In this document: in pieces, positions 24,335 through 35,800 of the stretch
How the letters are laid out: every line of letters begins with the position of its first letter
Numbering within the stretch: the first letter of the stretch is position 1
From: Brachypodium distachyon
Lineage: Eukaryota > Streptophyta > Magnoliopsida > Poales > Poaceae
Assembly (NCBI RefSeq): GCF_000005505.3
Contig: NC_016133.3
Coordinates: 58,245,237 to 58,309,236 of the forward strand
Length of the DNA: 64,000 nucleotides
Direction: 5' to 3'
Position numbers and translations under genes: made by a program
Notes under the pieces: model-generated
The model's input: only the letters and a program-made list of their open reading frames with translations
What the model was told of the DNA's origin: nothing
Databases searched by the model: none

Positions 24335-24645
24335 GGAACGAACCACCGTTTTCTGAGCTGTTCGCGGAACCACTCATTTTTAATACAGTCCGTCTCAAGT
24401 AGTACCAAAATACTGGATTAAGCCTGTTTAATAAAATTCCTGACAGATGGGCCTCACGTTGTCGATGCCACGTCGGCTTAAACCTGACCCCACCAAGGGA
24501 GAGGGGGGATAGATGTGGGCAAAGCAGGCTAACAGGTCGGCCTGGCACCTCACGGGTGGGATCCACTTGTAAAGAATCATGTCAAACAGACTTAAATCAG
24601 TGATTTGGACTGCTTGAAATACATTGACCGAAAATGGATCGTTCC
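24335..24645. mobile_element. Candidate MITE with weak terminal inverted repeats
   Basis: The left end GGAACGAACCACCGTTTTC and the complement of the right end, GGAACGATCCATTTTCGG, share 10 of the first 11 bases and a later TTTTC. The 311 bp between have no coding signature. I found no flanking target duplication, so the call is tentative. Confidence 0.3.
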
Positions 24646-25284
24646 GCGGACAAATTAATGAGCAAAAACTCGAAACAACAGACCAAGAAACTGTGTGTTT
24701 TTCCGAAATTTATAAAAGCAAGGACAGAAGAAATCCCTGCCCGATCGATGAGCTATAGGCTAATATCGATCGAGTAGCTAGCTAGCCACAGGTTGCGCCG
24801 CGCGCGACGTACGTACTTGCCCGAAAGCCGGTTTTGGCAACAGCAGAAGGATAGGAGCCAGAAAGCACCCGTACCGGCCGGCATGCATCCCCCGAAGCCG
24901 GCCGGAGCACACAGCACAGCCACTATATAGCTAGCTTGTTGGAGGCCTGCCCTGTGATCGAGGAGCCAGTATAGCCGTCGCGCGCCCAGCTACATCTACG
25001 ATCCAGCCAGCCGTTTCTTTGTTAAAAACAGGGCCTGGACCCCTGGTCATGATCAATTACATGCATGTTTGTGGCTAGATATCTTCACATCCATGAGCGG
25101 CCGGCCTATACACGTGGTTCCGTATGTCCATTTAATTTCGACGAAAGAGTACTAGCTAGTAGCTACTCCTACATCTGCTTGCCAAACGATCGGCCGTTTA
25201 TTCGGTTGGTCACATCATGTCGATCACGAGAGCTAGCGGACATGGAAATATACAGAGATGCTAGAGGGAAACGGAGATCGACGC

Positions 25285-25377
25285 TACTCACTCCGATTCT
25301 AAATTCTTGTCTCAAATCTACCCAATATGAATGTAACTATTCATAAAAAATGTCTAAATACATGTAACATTTCGATA
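25285..25377. mobile_element. Truncated Stowaway-like fragment
   Basis: CACTCCGATTCTAAATTCTTG followed by GTCTCAAATC and an inner ATGTCTAAATACATG segment matches the arms of the longer Stowaway-like copies at 7912, 35723 and 58510. The right CTCCCTCC terminus is missing. Confidence 0.45.
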
Positions 25378-27464
25378 ACAGATTAGCTACTAAGCAAGCA
25401 GGAGCAACAGTAGTACAAGCATGCAGCAGTGTAACCTATCACTAGCTAGCTGCAGTACGATACCGTACGGACAGATACCGGTCGAGGCACCGAGCTGCTG
25501 CATCGAGACTCGAGAGCTAGCTTGTACAGGGAGGGCGGCCGGCCGACCGGGGCTAAAGTCAGCAATAAACATGCCCGCAGAAGCTCTCGCTCTGTAGTCT
25601 GCACACACGCACGTACTCCCAAGTACTAAGAGCGACGCTTGTTAATAATAGATCGGCCGGCCGGCGCCACTAGGCACATGTACGCGCCGTGTAACGTAAT
25701 CGCACGGCATGATAAGCTAGCTAGGCCGGCCCGTTCACCTCTCGATCGCCCCCCTACCAAAACGCGCGCCTCACAACTTCCGCCGGCGGCATTTCTACAT
25801 ACAACGATCGATTGGTCTGTTGCGTGTGGCACCTATCTCGCCATCTCAATCGTGCCGAACTATTAGCCAGCAGCCGTGTAGCCGAGCCAACACTACATGC
25901 ATGTCGCGGCCGTGTGTCAGCCGGTTGCTCGCGTGCTAGTTAACCGGATCACGATGGACGCTCCTGTGCGGCAGCCAAGCTAGATCGATAGTCATGCAGT
26001 ATATATACATGCACTCGCGCCCTATCGGATGTCGATCGTTGGATGGGACACGGTGTGGGTCGCATCACGGGCATGCATATATACGGCCAGCCAGCCGAGT
26101 GCCAGACCAGACCACCGAATGACAGGCCCCGCGTGTCGAGGATCATCCGATATATAATCGGTGATCTCGACTATATCCCGGCCGCCGGGGCAGACATCAC
26201 ATGGATCGACGGCGCGAGGCCAGGACTTAAACACGCGACGGTCACGTGAAGGTTGGCGCACGCTGTCTGGCTGTCCGGTGGATACCCCGCCCGATCTCCG
26301 ACATGGCAGCGCCGCACCGGGCTCCATTCCATCCGCTCGCGTCATCGATTCATCATGCATTCGGCCCAGATTTGCGTCCTGCTATACCTCCTATTATACG
26401 TCCGGTAAACACACACCCGGCCAAATCGAGCCCACCCGACCCGGCTGCATGCACAAACCACACTCTTAACCGCTGTTCCAGCTGCTTCTTCTTTTTTTGA
26501 GTGGAGCCACTGTTCCTGCTAATCCATGCATTAATTTATGCATGCGTAAACAAACTTATTAGTTCGCGTACGTGTTACACCCCGACTCGATCCCTCAATC
26601 ATCGTGAGGAGATTTCAGGCGTGTTAGGTGCGTTGATCATAACATAAACATAAACTCTTCTCGTTAATTGCATCATTGTCATGACACTGTGGAGGCACCG
26701 CGCAGACAGGACAAGGGGACGGAGTGTGTGTGCATGCATGTAAACATACGCGGTCTCCCGATCGTCTCCGGGGGAACCGGCCGGCCGGGGACAAGGGCAT
26801 CTTTCAGTCTTGTTAGACTTGTTTTCTGATTTGTATATACGCTCGATCGGCGTGGTTAATTAATTTAAGACTTCCCCGCTGATTAGAGTTGTTGTACTGC
26901 ACGTATGTGTGGAATACAATAGTTGTCGTTCCTGCCCGTTTGCGCCACAAGAGTACAAGAAAAGATATGCGCAAGATAAGCGGTGGTGTACATCGATCCA
27001 GTATATATCGTCCCCTGTTTTATTTTACTCTATGCATGCAGGGAGCTAATTAAGCTAGGTTTAACTCCAATGATCAGATTGGACTAATCGACATACACAT
27101 GTGTGCGCTAAGTAGGCAATGCTGACACATGACAGGGGTTTGGTCTGTCATCATGGCCTCATCATACCCAATGCTAATTAAGCTACAGTTAATCTTTTGT
27201 GGATACAGCGTGCTTATTAGCGTACTAGCATCAAAAGCCCGTGTCAAGTGACCGATCCCAGGGAAAGTGACTTGGGTAGCATCAAATCACTCACAACGTC
27301 AGACGGAACGGAGGATTTTTTCGATTTCCTGGACGTAATATTCCATCTCATTCAGTCAACATGGCCGCGATCGAGGCTAGCTGCAAGCCTGCAAGCAAGC
27401 AAAACAGCTGGGTTTCCTTTTGCCGGTAAAAACAGTTGCCACGAACTTTTAGAGCCGGCATTGG

Positions 27465-27470
27465 CACGTG
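27465..27470 (+). promoter_or_regulatory. G-box (CACGTG) upstream of the PRE/ILI gene
   Basis: A perfect CACGTG lies 243 bp before the TATA box and about 545 bp before the start codon. PRE/ILI family genes in other plants are induced by brassinosteroid, gibberellin and light signalling through BZR1 and PIF factors, which bind G-boxes. Use of this site is inference. Confidence 0.4.
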
Positions 27471-27712
27471 GCAAGTGGCGGGTGGTCATCGCCTGTTACT
27501 CAACGAAGCAGGGCCCACACGAGCAGCTGCCTTTGCCTACCTTGTGGGCCGCGCCGATGGGACAGAGAGAGACACTCCCGCTGGCCCAGCCCAACCCACT
27601 AGCTCCCTTTTTTCCCCGTAGTCTGTTCGATCCGTTAAGTTCCTGCAGCTACGGCCGGTGTTGCTTACAATTACTCTACGATCTCTCTCGCCCGGCCATC
27701 TATCCGCCTCCT

Positions 27713-27718
27713 TATAAA
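27713..27718 (+). promoter_or_regulatory. TATA box of the PRE/ILI gene
   Basis: TATAAA in the context CTCCTTATAAAGACACC is followed by a C/T- and CA-rich stretch typical of plant transcription starts about 30 bp downstream. This predicts a leader of about 265 nt. Confidence 0.65.
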
Positions 27719-28009
27719 GACACCCTCTCCCTTTCTGTCTCCCTCACACACACTCCCATCCAGCGGTTGCATAACGATCGAGCTTAGCCACCCAGTAGCA
27801 AGTGCCCTTTGAGCAGCTCGTTTCAGCCAGAGAGCTTCTTCCATCAACCATCCAGCCGGGCCGGTGTGTACTTCACCTGCGCTAGCTTGCTTCTTGAGCA
27901 ACACATAGACACTCTACGCAGCTAGCTTCTTCTTCATTAGCCGGCCGGCCGGCCTCTGAGCGAGCTCGCACGCGCGCGCATCGATCCCGGACGGCAACGA
28001 GTCTCTACG

Positions 28010-28523
28010 ATGTCGAGCAGATCAAGGTCGTCGCGTGGCGCCATCTCCGAGGAGGAGATCAACGAGCTCATCTCCAAGCTCCAGTCTCTGCTCCCCAACG
28101 CTCGCCGCCGCGGCTCCAGCCAGGTACTGTAACTAGTTAACTCACTCACCAACTGCAAACAGACAAGGTTCGATGTCGATACACACGCACATTGCCAGCT
28201 AGCTACTCCAGTCCACATATATATACACGGCCGGTGATCCTTCCAATTCGTTCCGTAGGTGGTTGCATTGTGAAAGTTTTTATAGTACTCAACTAACGAA
28301 ATGGTCGAACGAGCAATTAAGCTAGTATGAGCATCAATTAATCAGTGGGATGGAATATGAAATGCAGGCGTCGACGACGAAGCTGCTGAAGGAGACTTGC
28401 AGCTACATCAAGAGCCTGCACAGGGAGGTGGACGACCTGAGCGACCGGCTATCCGACCTCATGTCAACCATGGACCACAACAGCCCGGGCGCCGAGATCA
28501 TCCGCAGCATCCTCCGCTCATGA
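28010..28523 (+). CDS. ILI5: Atypical (non-DNA-binding) HLH growth regulator, PRE/ILI family
   Basis: Two exons, 28010-28123 and 28368-28523, join at a codon boundary to give 89 aa. The protein is a helix-loop-helix with no basic region: helix 1 at about residues 13-29 ([16 protein letters not shown]), a loop with RRRGSSQ, helix 2 at about 41-68 ([19 protein letters not shown]). The tail [11 protein letters not shown] is typical of the family. Such proteins cannot bind DNA and act by sequestering inhibitory HLH partners (IBH1 type), promoting cell elongation and lamina bending downstream of brassinosteroid and gibberellin. The length is normal (family 88-104 aa). The closest remembered relative is rice ILI5; the family is certain, the exact orthologue less so. 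It has a TATA box, a G-box and long spacers on both sides. Confidence 0.92.
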
Positions 28524-30433
28524 TCACCGATCGATCGATCGAGAAACGGCAGCGCCTTAAGTTCATTCCATCGATCTCCGGCAAGCCACGAGAGAGCTTA
28601 AATTAGCTAGCTAGGGTATATATATCCACATATTTAAATGTGTACTATCTCCCTCCTTTTCCTCTCTTCTGCCTTTCTGCCTAGATCTGATCGTCTCTCT
28701 AGATCGAGAAAATGTACTGCTAGCCACGCCCACGCGTATATCCTAATCAAGGCTTCACCCGGTAAGTAGGGCATAATTAAGTACTAGCGCTTAGGGCCAA
28801 ATCAAAGCTTATCCTGGCTAATTCAGCTCTTACGTACGTCGTCTCTCTGTTCTTTAGCTCCTCCATGTGTTACTCTCTACTACTATAGCTAGTAGCTCGG
28901 AGCTAGCACGATCTATCTCCTCATCCTGTCTCCCCCCTAGCTTCTTTGTTGTCCCTTTCTCGATCTGTTAATTTTTAATTAGTTGGTGGCCTTGGATCGA
29001 GTTGTGTCCTCTATAGACAACCGACCGACCACTACTACTACTCACTACGGGAGTACTCCTACCTAGAGCAAATTAATATCATCATCATTGTATACTGTTC
29101 CTGCGCTTTTACTTTAATTTAGTACTGTACGTTGTTGGGCTACGTACTACTCGTATAGTACTAAATTTTTTTCAGCTGACATGGTTAATTAAGATATGCA
29201 ACGGTGGAGTTTTTACATGAGATAAAAAAGAAGCTGCCTGTAATGAACTGATTAAGCTATGCTTGTGGAAGAGCCAGTACTGGTAGCTAGAACTTGGCAT
29301 GCAATGCATGGCCCAGTTGTGCTAGCTCCGGCTATGTTCTAGCGAAAGTACTACTATTACTGCGACGGCCGGCAGAGCCAACAGACTTGTGACAATTAAG
29401 CGTGCTGGCTGGCTAGCCCGGAGCCATGAGCCATCCGGTCTCGATCTCTCTCTGGGCGCCAGTGCATGTGTGTCTCCACTTGGGCTTGTCCTTTCTTTAA
29501 TTAGTTCCGTAAGAAATGGAGGAGTGGATCGGATCAGGAAAAGGTTCCCGTCAACTGCCTTTGTTTTCGCCCGTCTGTTAATGCCGCCGTGTGTCTGTGT
29601 GTGGATGCTGTCGATCCTCTATCTCTCTTTCCTCTGCGACGTACCCGCGCACCCCACATGCATGTTACAATCGATATATATATATATATATATATCTCCA
29701 TCGGTGCATCAGACGACGACCCAGCTGGGCGGCCGATCAAGTCGTCACCTTTTCTATAGCTTCAATGATACTCGTTCAATGATACTCCCTCCGATCCATG
29801 ATAAGTTTCGCAAATTTAGTACAAATCAGCGACACCTATTACGGATCGGAGGGAGTATGTTGCTTAGGTGTTTGAATTCCTGCAGTTACAAAGGAACTCA
29901 ACTTAATTTGTTATATATGACTTTCGGTGAGTTTAATTTACCGCGACAACTTCGATCGTGAGATTTTTGACTCCGTGCAGGCTCCCGATCAGTATATATG
30001 TAGTATGTATAGACTCTGCACGCTAAGTTATAGGTAGCTAGCCCATATCTAGAGCAACAGCCTAACGTGCATTGGGCGCGGCCAAGGGAAGCGTGATCCT
30101 CTGCACGAACAGTCATCTGCCTGTGCAAGCTTCTCGGGCAAAGGTGTCACGCACATACATGTGCCCTTATCTATCACAATGTGCAGCCGGCCGGGTAGCT
30201 GGGCTAGGTTCGTTTGATTGCTGATGATGGGGCGGACAGCGTTGCTAGCTTCTGCAAGGAAACCCACATGCATGCTAATTTGCTTATGCTACCCCGGAAC
30301 AGTAGTATATGATACGTACACACTGCATGGATGCCGGTCTAGCTTAGCCCGCCGGCCGTAGCGCTCTGTTTAATCATCTCTTCTCAGTCTTGTGGGGCCA
30401 TTGGGTACAAGCTAAGTAGCCTGCCGCAATAAA
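28524..30433. other. Spacer between the PRE/ILI gene and the CACTA element
   Basis: The first few hundred bases are probably the 3' untranslated region. The rest has no gene. It contains an AT dinucleotide run (29674-29695) and the small MITE at 29783. Confidence 0.6.
29783..29857. mobile_element. Very short Stowaway-like MITE, 75 bp with TA flanks
   Basis: TA-flanked, with near-perfect terminal inverted repeats: left ACTCCCTCCGATCCATGATA, right the complement of TTACGGATCGGAGGGAGT. It belongs to the same subfamily as the copy at 7534-7603 (AATAAGTGTC or ATAAGTTTCG after the terminus). It folds almost entirely into a hairpin. Confidence 0.85.
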
Positions 30434-30457
30434 CACTACTACAAAACGGTCTATATG

Positions 30458-30720
30458 CAACGGCACATCAGTAACGGGTCGGTCGCGGCCGCGACCGTTA
30501 CTGATGAACAGAGCGGGGTCTGCCCGTCCCCGCCCAGCCATACATTCGTGGCGGTCGCGCGGGACGATTGCTACTGATGAACCATCATACCTCGCAAGAT
30601 ACATCAGTGGCGGTCGCGACCGCCACTGATGAACCACGCATCAGTAACGGTCGCTCTAACGCGACCGTTACTGATGCACCCACTACTATCAGTAATGGTC
30701 GCCCAATTTCCAACTGCCAC
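30458..30720. repeat. Left subterminal repeat array of the CACTA element
   Basis: At least five copies of CATCAGTAACGG or CAGTGGCGGTCGC variants occur, several as head-to-head pairs such as CATCAGTAACGGTCGC...GCGACCGTTACTGATG (30639-30676), which would form hairpins. The right end at 32696-32800 carries the same motif. Confidence 0.8.
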
Positions 30721-30977
30721 TGATGATCGTTGCGGTTTAAATACGAAAAGCAGAGCCGCAACTGGTCGCGCTGCGCGTCGTAACAGACCAGCTGCGGCCC
30801 CTTCTTCTCCAGCGACAGCGAAGCACTGCCCGACGGCGCCATGGCCGCCGGCGAGCCGCCCAGGTAGCCCCTCCTCCCCCCCCTTCCTCCTCTCCCCTCC
30901 CCCCCCCCCCCCCCCCGTGCCAGCGGCCGCCGTTTCCATGGCCGACAGCCGGCCGGCGAGCTCCGATTCTTGACCCC

Positions 30978-31207
30978 GAAGCTTCCCTCTCCCTCTCGAT
31001 CTATCTCTCCCTCCCGATCTATCTCGCCGGCCTCCAATTTCTCTCCGAAGTTCCCTAATTTCAAATTTTTGAGCTCCGGCCGCCGGCCAAAATGCGGCCT
31101 CCTCATCGTCGCCCGAAACTTCCCTCTCCCTTGCGAGCTCTCTCTCCCTCCCGATCTTTCTCACCGGCCTGCAATTTCTCTCCGAACGTCTCTAATTTCA
31201 AATTTTT
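30978..31207 (+). repeat. Tandem duplication (period 137 bp) inside the CACTA element
   Basis: Copy 1 is 30978-31070, copy 2 is 31115-31207. Both run from GAA(G/A)CTTCCCTCTCCC through CCTCCCGATCT to TAATTTCAAATTTTT. The T/C-rich stretch probably lies in the leader of the element's gene. A homopolymeric C tract lies just upstream at about 30899-30917. Confidence 0.75.
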
Positions 31208-31240
31208 AGTTAGCTTCGGTTAATTAACACCTTAATCCCC

Positions 31241-32690
31241 TTGTCAATGATTAGGCTAACTATTTTGCTTTGTTTGTTTTCTTGTGTATTGTGTTGTAGA
31301 TCGAAGGACTGTTCTTGGATGTACGCCAAGGAAAGAATCAATGCTCGATGGATAACCGAATGGATGGTTTTTTTTGGAGTCGCGAAAGGTGATATGGAAC
31401 GAAAAAGACTTGTGATGATGTGTTGTCCATGTCGCAAATGTGGAAACACATGCATGATGAAGCCTGAAGATGTTCAGATGCACGTGCTTGCATCGGGTTT
31501 TGTGAAAAGTTATTCTCGCTGGACTTGTCACGGGGAGGATGCGGTTGATGTCGGTAGCGAAGATGATGATGTCCTGCGGTATGATCTGGCGAATGATTCC
31601 GAGGAAGAAACAAGGGTCAATGAGGAGGCTAATGTGGAAGGTGAAAGAGCTCCACGTGGCAGGATTGCCGAAAGGCTAGATGACCTGTACCTACGGAACC
31701 AACTGGAGGACCTTGAAGATCAGGCAGAGTCTGCTCAGTTCAAAAAATTGTTGGAGGATGCAAACACACGCTTGTATGATGTAGCTGGCGAAGAAAACAA
31801 CGTGCTCAAAGTGACGCTCGAACTTTTGAGGCTGAAGGTAGCATCATGCTGGTCAGACAAGGGCTTCACGAACTTGTTGAGTTACCTTGCTACGATTTTT
31901 CCACAGCCAAACAAGTTGCGTAAAAGCACATACGAGGCGAAGAAGATTACATGCCCGCTTGGATTAGATTGCGTGAAACATCATTCATGTCCAAACGACT
32001 GCATGCTACACATTGGAGAGTACGAGAACCATGAGAGCTGCCACATATGCGGTGCATCGAGATACAAGAAAAAAAATGCCAGAGCTGGCGAAGACGATGG
32101 GGAAGAAGTGACGATGGGTAGGCCGGCAAAGACTGTCTGGTATCTTACGGCAGGTGGCCGAGTTGAGTGTTGGATACAGAACGTTAAGGACACGAGGTAT
32201 CTCGTCTATCACGATCCGGCGCAAGCTGCATTCGATCCTGACGGGTATTACCATCTGGAGGAAGCTGGAGTCCTAAGACACCCTGCCGATGGGACTCAGT
32301 AAAGGAACTTCGACACGGCATTTCTTGATTTCGGGGTAGAGCCCAGAAACCTGAGGCTAGGTCTCAGCACTGACGGGATAAATCTTTTCGGAAACATGAA
32401 CAACAAGCACAGCACATGGCTGGTAATTTTGTTTGTCTACAACCTTTCTCCATGATTAATCATGAAGAGAAAGTACATCCACATGTGCATGCTCATACAG
32501 GGTCCAAAGCAGCCGGGAGCTGACATAAATATGTATCTGCAGCTAGTGAAGGATGATCTGAAGCAGCTTTGGAATCCTGGCAGAGTGGTTTGGGACGCAA
32601 ACATGAGGGAGTACTTCACGATGAGAGCAGCGCTTCTGACCTGCGTGCATGACTTCCTCGCGAATGGAAATACTTCATGCCAGGTGACAC
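31241..32690 (+). pseudogene. Broken TNP2-type CACTA transposase
   Basis: The frame starting at about 31298, right after a plausible acceptor (TTGTTGTAG), begins CSWMYAKERI. This is the transposase-associated domain, with its CPCRKCGN and WTCHGE cysteine/histidine motifs. About 190 residues later comes the next conserved block: CPLGLDCVKHHSCPNDC, CHICGASRYK, then RHPADGTQ. The reading frame is stopped by TAA at 32300-32302, continues in the same frame through RNFDTAF and RLGLSTDGINLFGNMN, is stopped again by TGA at 32453-32455, and continues to LLTCVHDFLANGN before running straight into the right subterminal repeats. The catalytic part of the transposase is therefore deleted as well as interrupted. 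It cannot encode a working enzyme. Confidence 0.88.
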
Positions 32691-32822
32691 ATGGCTACAT
32701 CAGTAACGGTCGTGTCGGTCCGCCCGCCACTGATATATATACACACGAAGTTAGCAACGACGGCCCCAACCATTACTGATGTTGTTTTTCGACCGTTACT
32801 AATAAGCCTCTCTGTAGCAGTG

Positions 32823-35800
32823 GAATGGCACGGCTATTGACCAAGGGCTTGCTTTGTTTGTTGGAAGCTATAGGTAAGCCAAATTAGCACTCCACACCAC
32901 ATGGATCACGGCCGGTGCATTGCATAATGCGTTGTCCGATGCAAGTACGAGCTAGAGACCAGCAATATAGCTAGCTTAATTGCTAGAGGGCGGTGCATGG
33001 AGTAATAAATTACTAAAAGAAATTCAGAACTTGGATCGGATCCATAAACACATGCACGTACGTACGCGGTACGCCGTTAATCAGGAGCGAAGCATGTATA
33101 TATTAGTGTCATGCGTGCGTAACATCTCGAGTGAATAGAACTATTGCACGTACGCGGGATTGGCCTGGCCGGCCGGCCCGCACGGTCAAAAATAATGACA
33201 AGGACGACCAGCGTTGCTGCACCTAGCTAGTCAAGATCTGACCACACAAAGTTAACCACCACTGCATGCCAGAGGCATCTTTTCACATGAGAAAGTGTAG
33301 TGGTATAGTAAAAGGGCAAAAAGGAAAAAGAAAAATCTCTGTCTGCAGGTACACACATATATTAGGTCACCTATCAGGCAGCTATAGTCGTACCGTCCAT
33401 GTTTCGTCAGTGCACTCAACACGGTGAGTCCGCAAAGATTTCAGGGGCGTCGAGTAGCAGCAGCTGCAGTTCAGCAGTCCCTTCCGGGTTCCAGCCTATC
33501 ACAAACTTACACACGTGACAGGACATGTATGTATTATATATATATCCGTCGAATCGGACCAAGACGGCCGGTCTTTGCACGCGAATAGCAAGCAGATCGA
33601 TCGGGCTATATACACAAATGTGCGGCGTCGTATCAAATCTTCACCCCAAAAACCAAAAATCTGCATACGCAATCGCATGCAGCAGCTGTAAACGATATTC
33701 CTGACACACAGGGGGGCAGTTTTGTTATAAAAAGTCTTGACGCCAGCTATATCCATGATCCACCCCCCTGCATGCGCACAGGCTGCAGCTTTCAAAACCA
33801 GAAATGATTGCCCATACTTTGACTCAACCAACGTACTGGCACTACCACGTAGCTAGCTACTCCCATACCACTGGACTAGGCGACTAGCTACAGTACACGG
33901 GTGTTACTGTGCATCCCCACACACACCACCCAACAAAGACAACCGACCGGGCGTCGACGATCGCTGCCCGGGCCTTCCTACATGATCGGAACGCACGCAA
34001 CGTGTCCGTCAACAAGGGCATATCCATGTGCGTATACACGTACGTTACGCTCTTACACATTGCAGATACGTAGTACTTGCATCGCATTCTCGCATGTAGT
34101 ACTAGCACGTTCGTTGCAGCTTGCAGGTGCTACTGCTATCTAGGACAGTGGCAGGCAGGCTGGTCCGTGGCTGGCAATTCCTAGTGTGGCGCCCCCAGGC
34201 GTTTTCCTTTCCTTTTCACTTTCCTCTGCTCAGTAGGATCGTGGGAGCCAGGGAACAGCGGCCGGGTAAAATGTTTCGCGGGAGATCGAAGGACCGGGCA
34301 GCTTTCCCCCGCCCCCCAGTACACACGAGAGAACTCTTAACGGCCTGCCGCCAAGCACAATTGAAAGTTAAAACCACCGCCGGTCGACCGGTCACGTAGT
34401 ACGTGCCCTGCGCTCTGCTGTGTTCGCTGTTGGTCCGCCAACCACAAGTGGAGGAGTACTACTGCGCGTCCCATGGCGCTACTAGTTCACTGCTGCTCTG
34501 CTCGAGTGGCCGGTTCTGCCCCTACCGGCTACTGCGACAGCCACGGGAAAAGGCTACGGGCCGCTAGAGACCCGCAGGGGTGGAACTGGAACCGGGACGA
34601 AGTTTAAACGGGGTTACCCTGTAGAGAAACGAAAGGAAAAAAGGCTATTGCGCTGCAGTCAGTCATGTCCTGCTTGTGTAAATAAGCAGAGCACGCGGTA
34701 TCCGGTGTCTCGCAGGCCGGCGACCAAGTCTCGCCTGAAAACTTCTGCTACAGCGAAAGGTTTCACTGTCACGTACTGCAACGCGCTGTGCGTACGCACG
34801 GATCCGGATTCCGGAACCTGTAAAAGGGGAGCGGTAATGCCGTACGAGTAGTTATACGGAATGCTCCCTGGCACTGCGGTAATGCCGTACTGCCAAAGGA
34901 AAGTACACCACACGTAGTATGGTCTAAGCAGCTTCTGGGGCAATGCAAAGTGTTCGGTGCTGCACGGCTGCACGTTGCAAACTTTCTCCGTTATCATAGT
35001 ACCATCGATCTCCCTATGCATGTGCCGGGGATAGGAACCGGATCAATCGTCGTGCTCGAAAGATAGCACGTCAACACGCGCGCACACACGTACACATCGT
35101 GGAAGTCACGTTGGCCTGTCGGTACAACCGATAAAAAAATAAGCCAGTCGAGGTGTGCCGGCTCCGTGTCAGGTAACGGACCCGAAACTTCCATGCCCTG
35201 CTGCTCCCCAATCGCAACCTGACCGGTTTCCTGCTGCAGGAAGATCTCACATGATTCGGCTGCCTACGGAATAAAAACACCGGGGAAATCTTTGACGGCA
35301 GAGGGCCCGTTTTGATCCACAGGGTCCGTATGTGCTAGGAGCAGCCGGTGATGGGCTCGTTGCAGGAACACCGTCGTTTTTTGACTTCCGGTTTCCCTTG
35401 TTGTGCTCGCTTCGTGCCGTGAACGTGCTGGCCGCAGACACGCCTGTTGGGGCCGGCCGCGGATTGTGTGTTGTACTGTAGCTCAAGACCTGCGCTCAGA
35501 AACTGGGGGCTATTTTTTAAAAGTTTTCGGCCCAGGTTAAGTGTTTTTATTTTCGGTGAGATTCTTGCGTTTGCAAATGCCTCTTACTTTATGTACTCTA
35601 CTATTGTGCTCCATTTTGCTCCATGTCCAGAAAGTGGGGATTTTTTAAAAAGTTTCCGCGAGAGGTTAAAAGTTATCTTTTGGAAACACTGGTATGCCAG
35701 AACCAAAAATCCACTCTGCACATACTCCTTCCGGCCGAAATTACTTGTCAAAATAGTGTATGTATCTAAACGTTTTTTAAACATAGATACATTCATATTT

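Larger units (their letters stand above)
20116..27440. other. Intergenic spacer between MAG2 and the PRE/ILI gene
   Basis: The first ~220 bp probably hold the MAG2 3' untranslated region. Beyond that I see no gene in over 7 kb. The DNA is rich in GTAC, GCTAGC and GCCGGC palindromes (especially 23.7-27.0 kb), with fragments of Stowaway-like ends at about 22135 and 25285 and a candidate inverted-terminal element at 24335-24645. Long spacers upstream of PRE/ILI-type growth regulators may hold distal control elements; none can be identified here without comparison. Confidence 0.6.
30434..32822 (+). mobile_element. CACTA (En/Spm-like) DNA transposon, internally deleted
   Basis: The left end CACTACTACAAAACGG and the complement of the right end, CACTGCTACAGAGAGGC, form the CACTA-type terminal inverted repeat. 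Possible 3-bp flanks are AAA and GAA, so the target duplication is imperfect. Both ends carry arrays of a CAGTAACGGTCGC / GCGACCGTTACTG subterminal motif in both orientations, the expected TNPA-type binding sites. Inside is a damaged TNP2-type transposase (31298-32690). At 2.4 kb the element is far shorter than autonomous copies (usually 8 kb or more), so it is non-autonomous. Confidence 0.85.

Noticed and set aside
30604..31164. 186-codon minus-strand frame inside the CACTA element
   Set aside because: It reads through GC-rich repeats, a poly-C run and the subterminal array. No domain seen, and it opposes the transposase relic.
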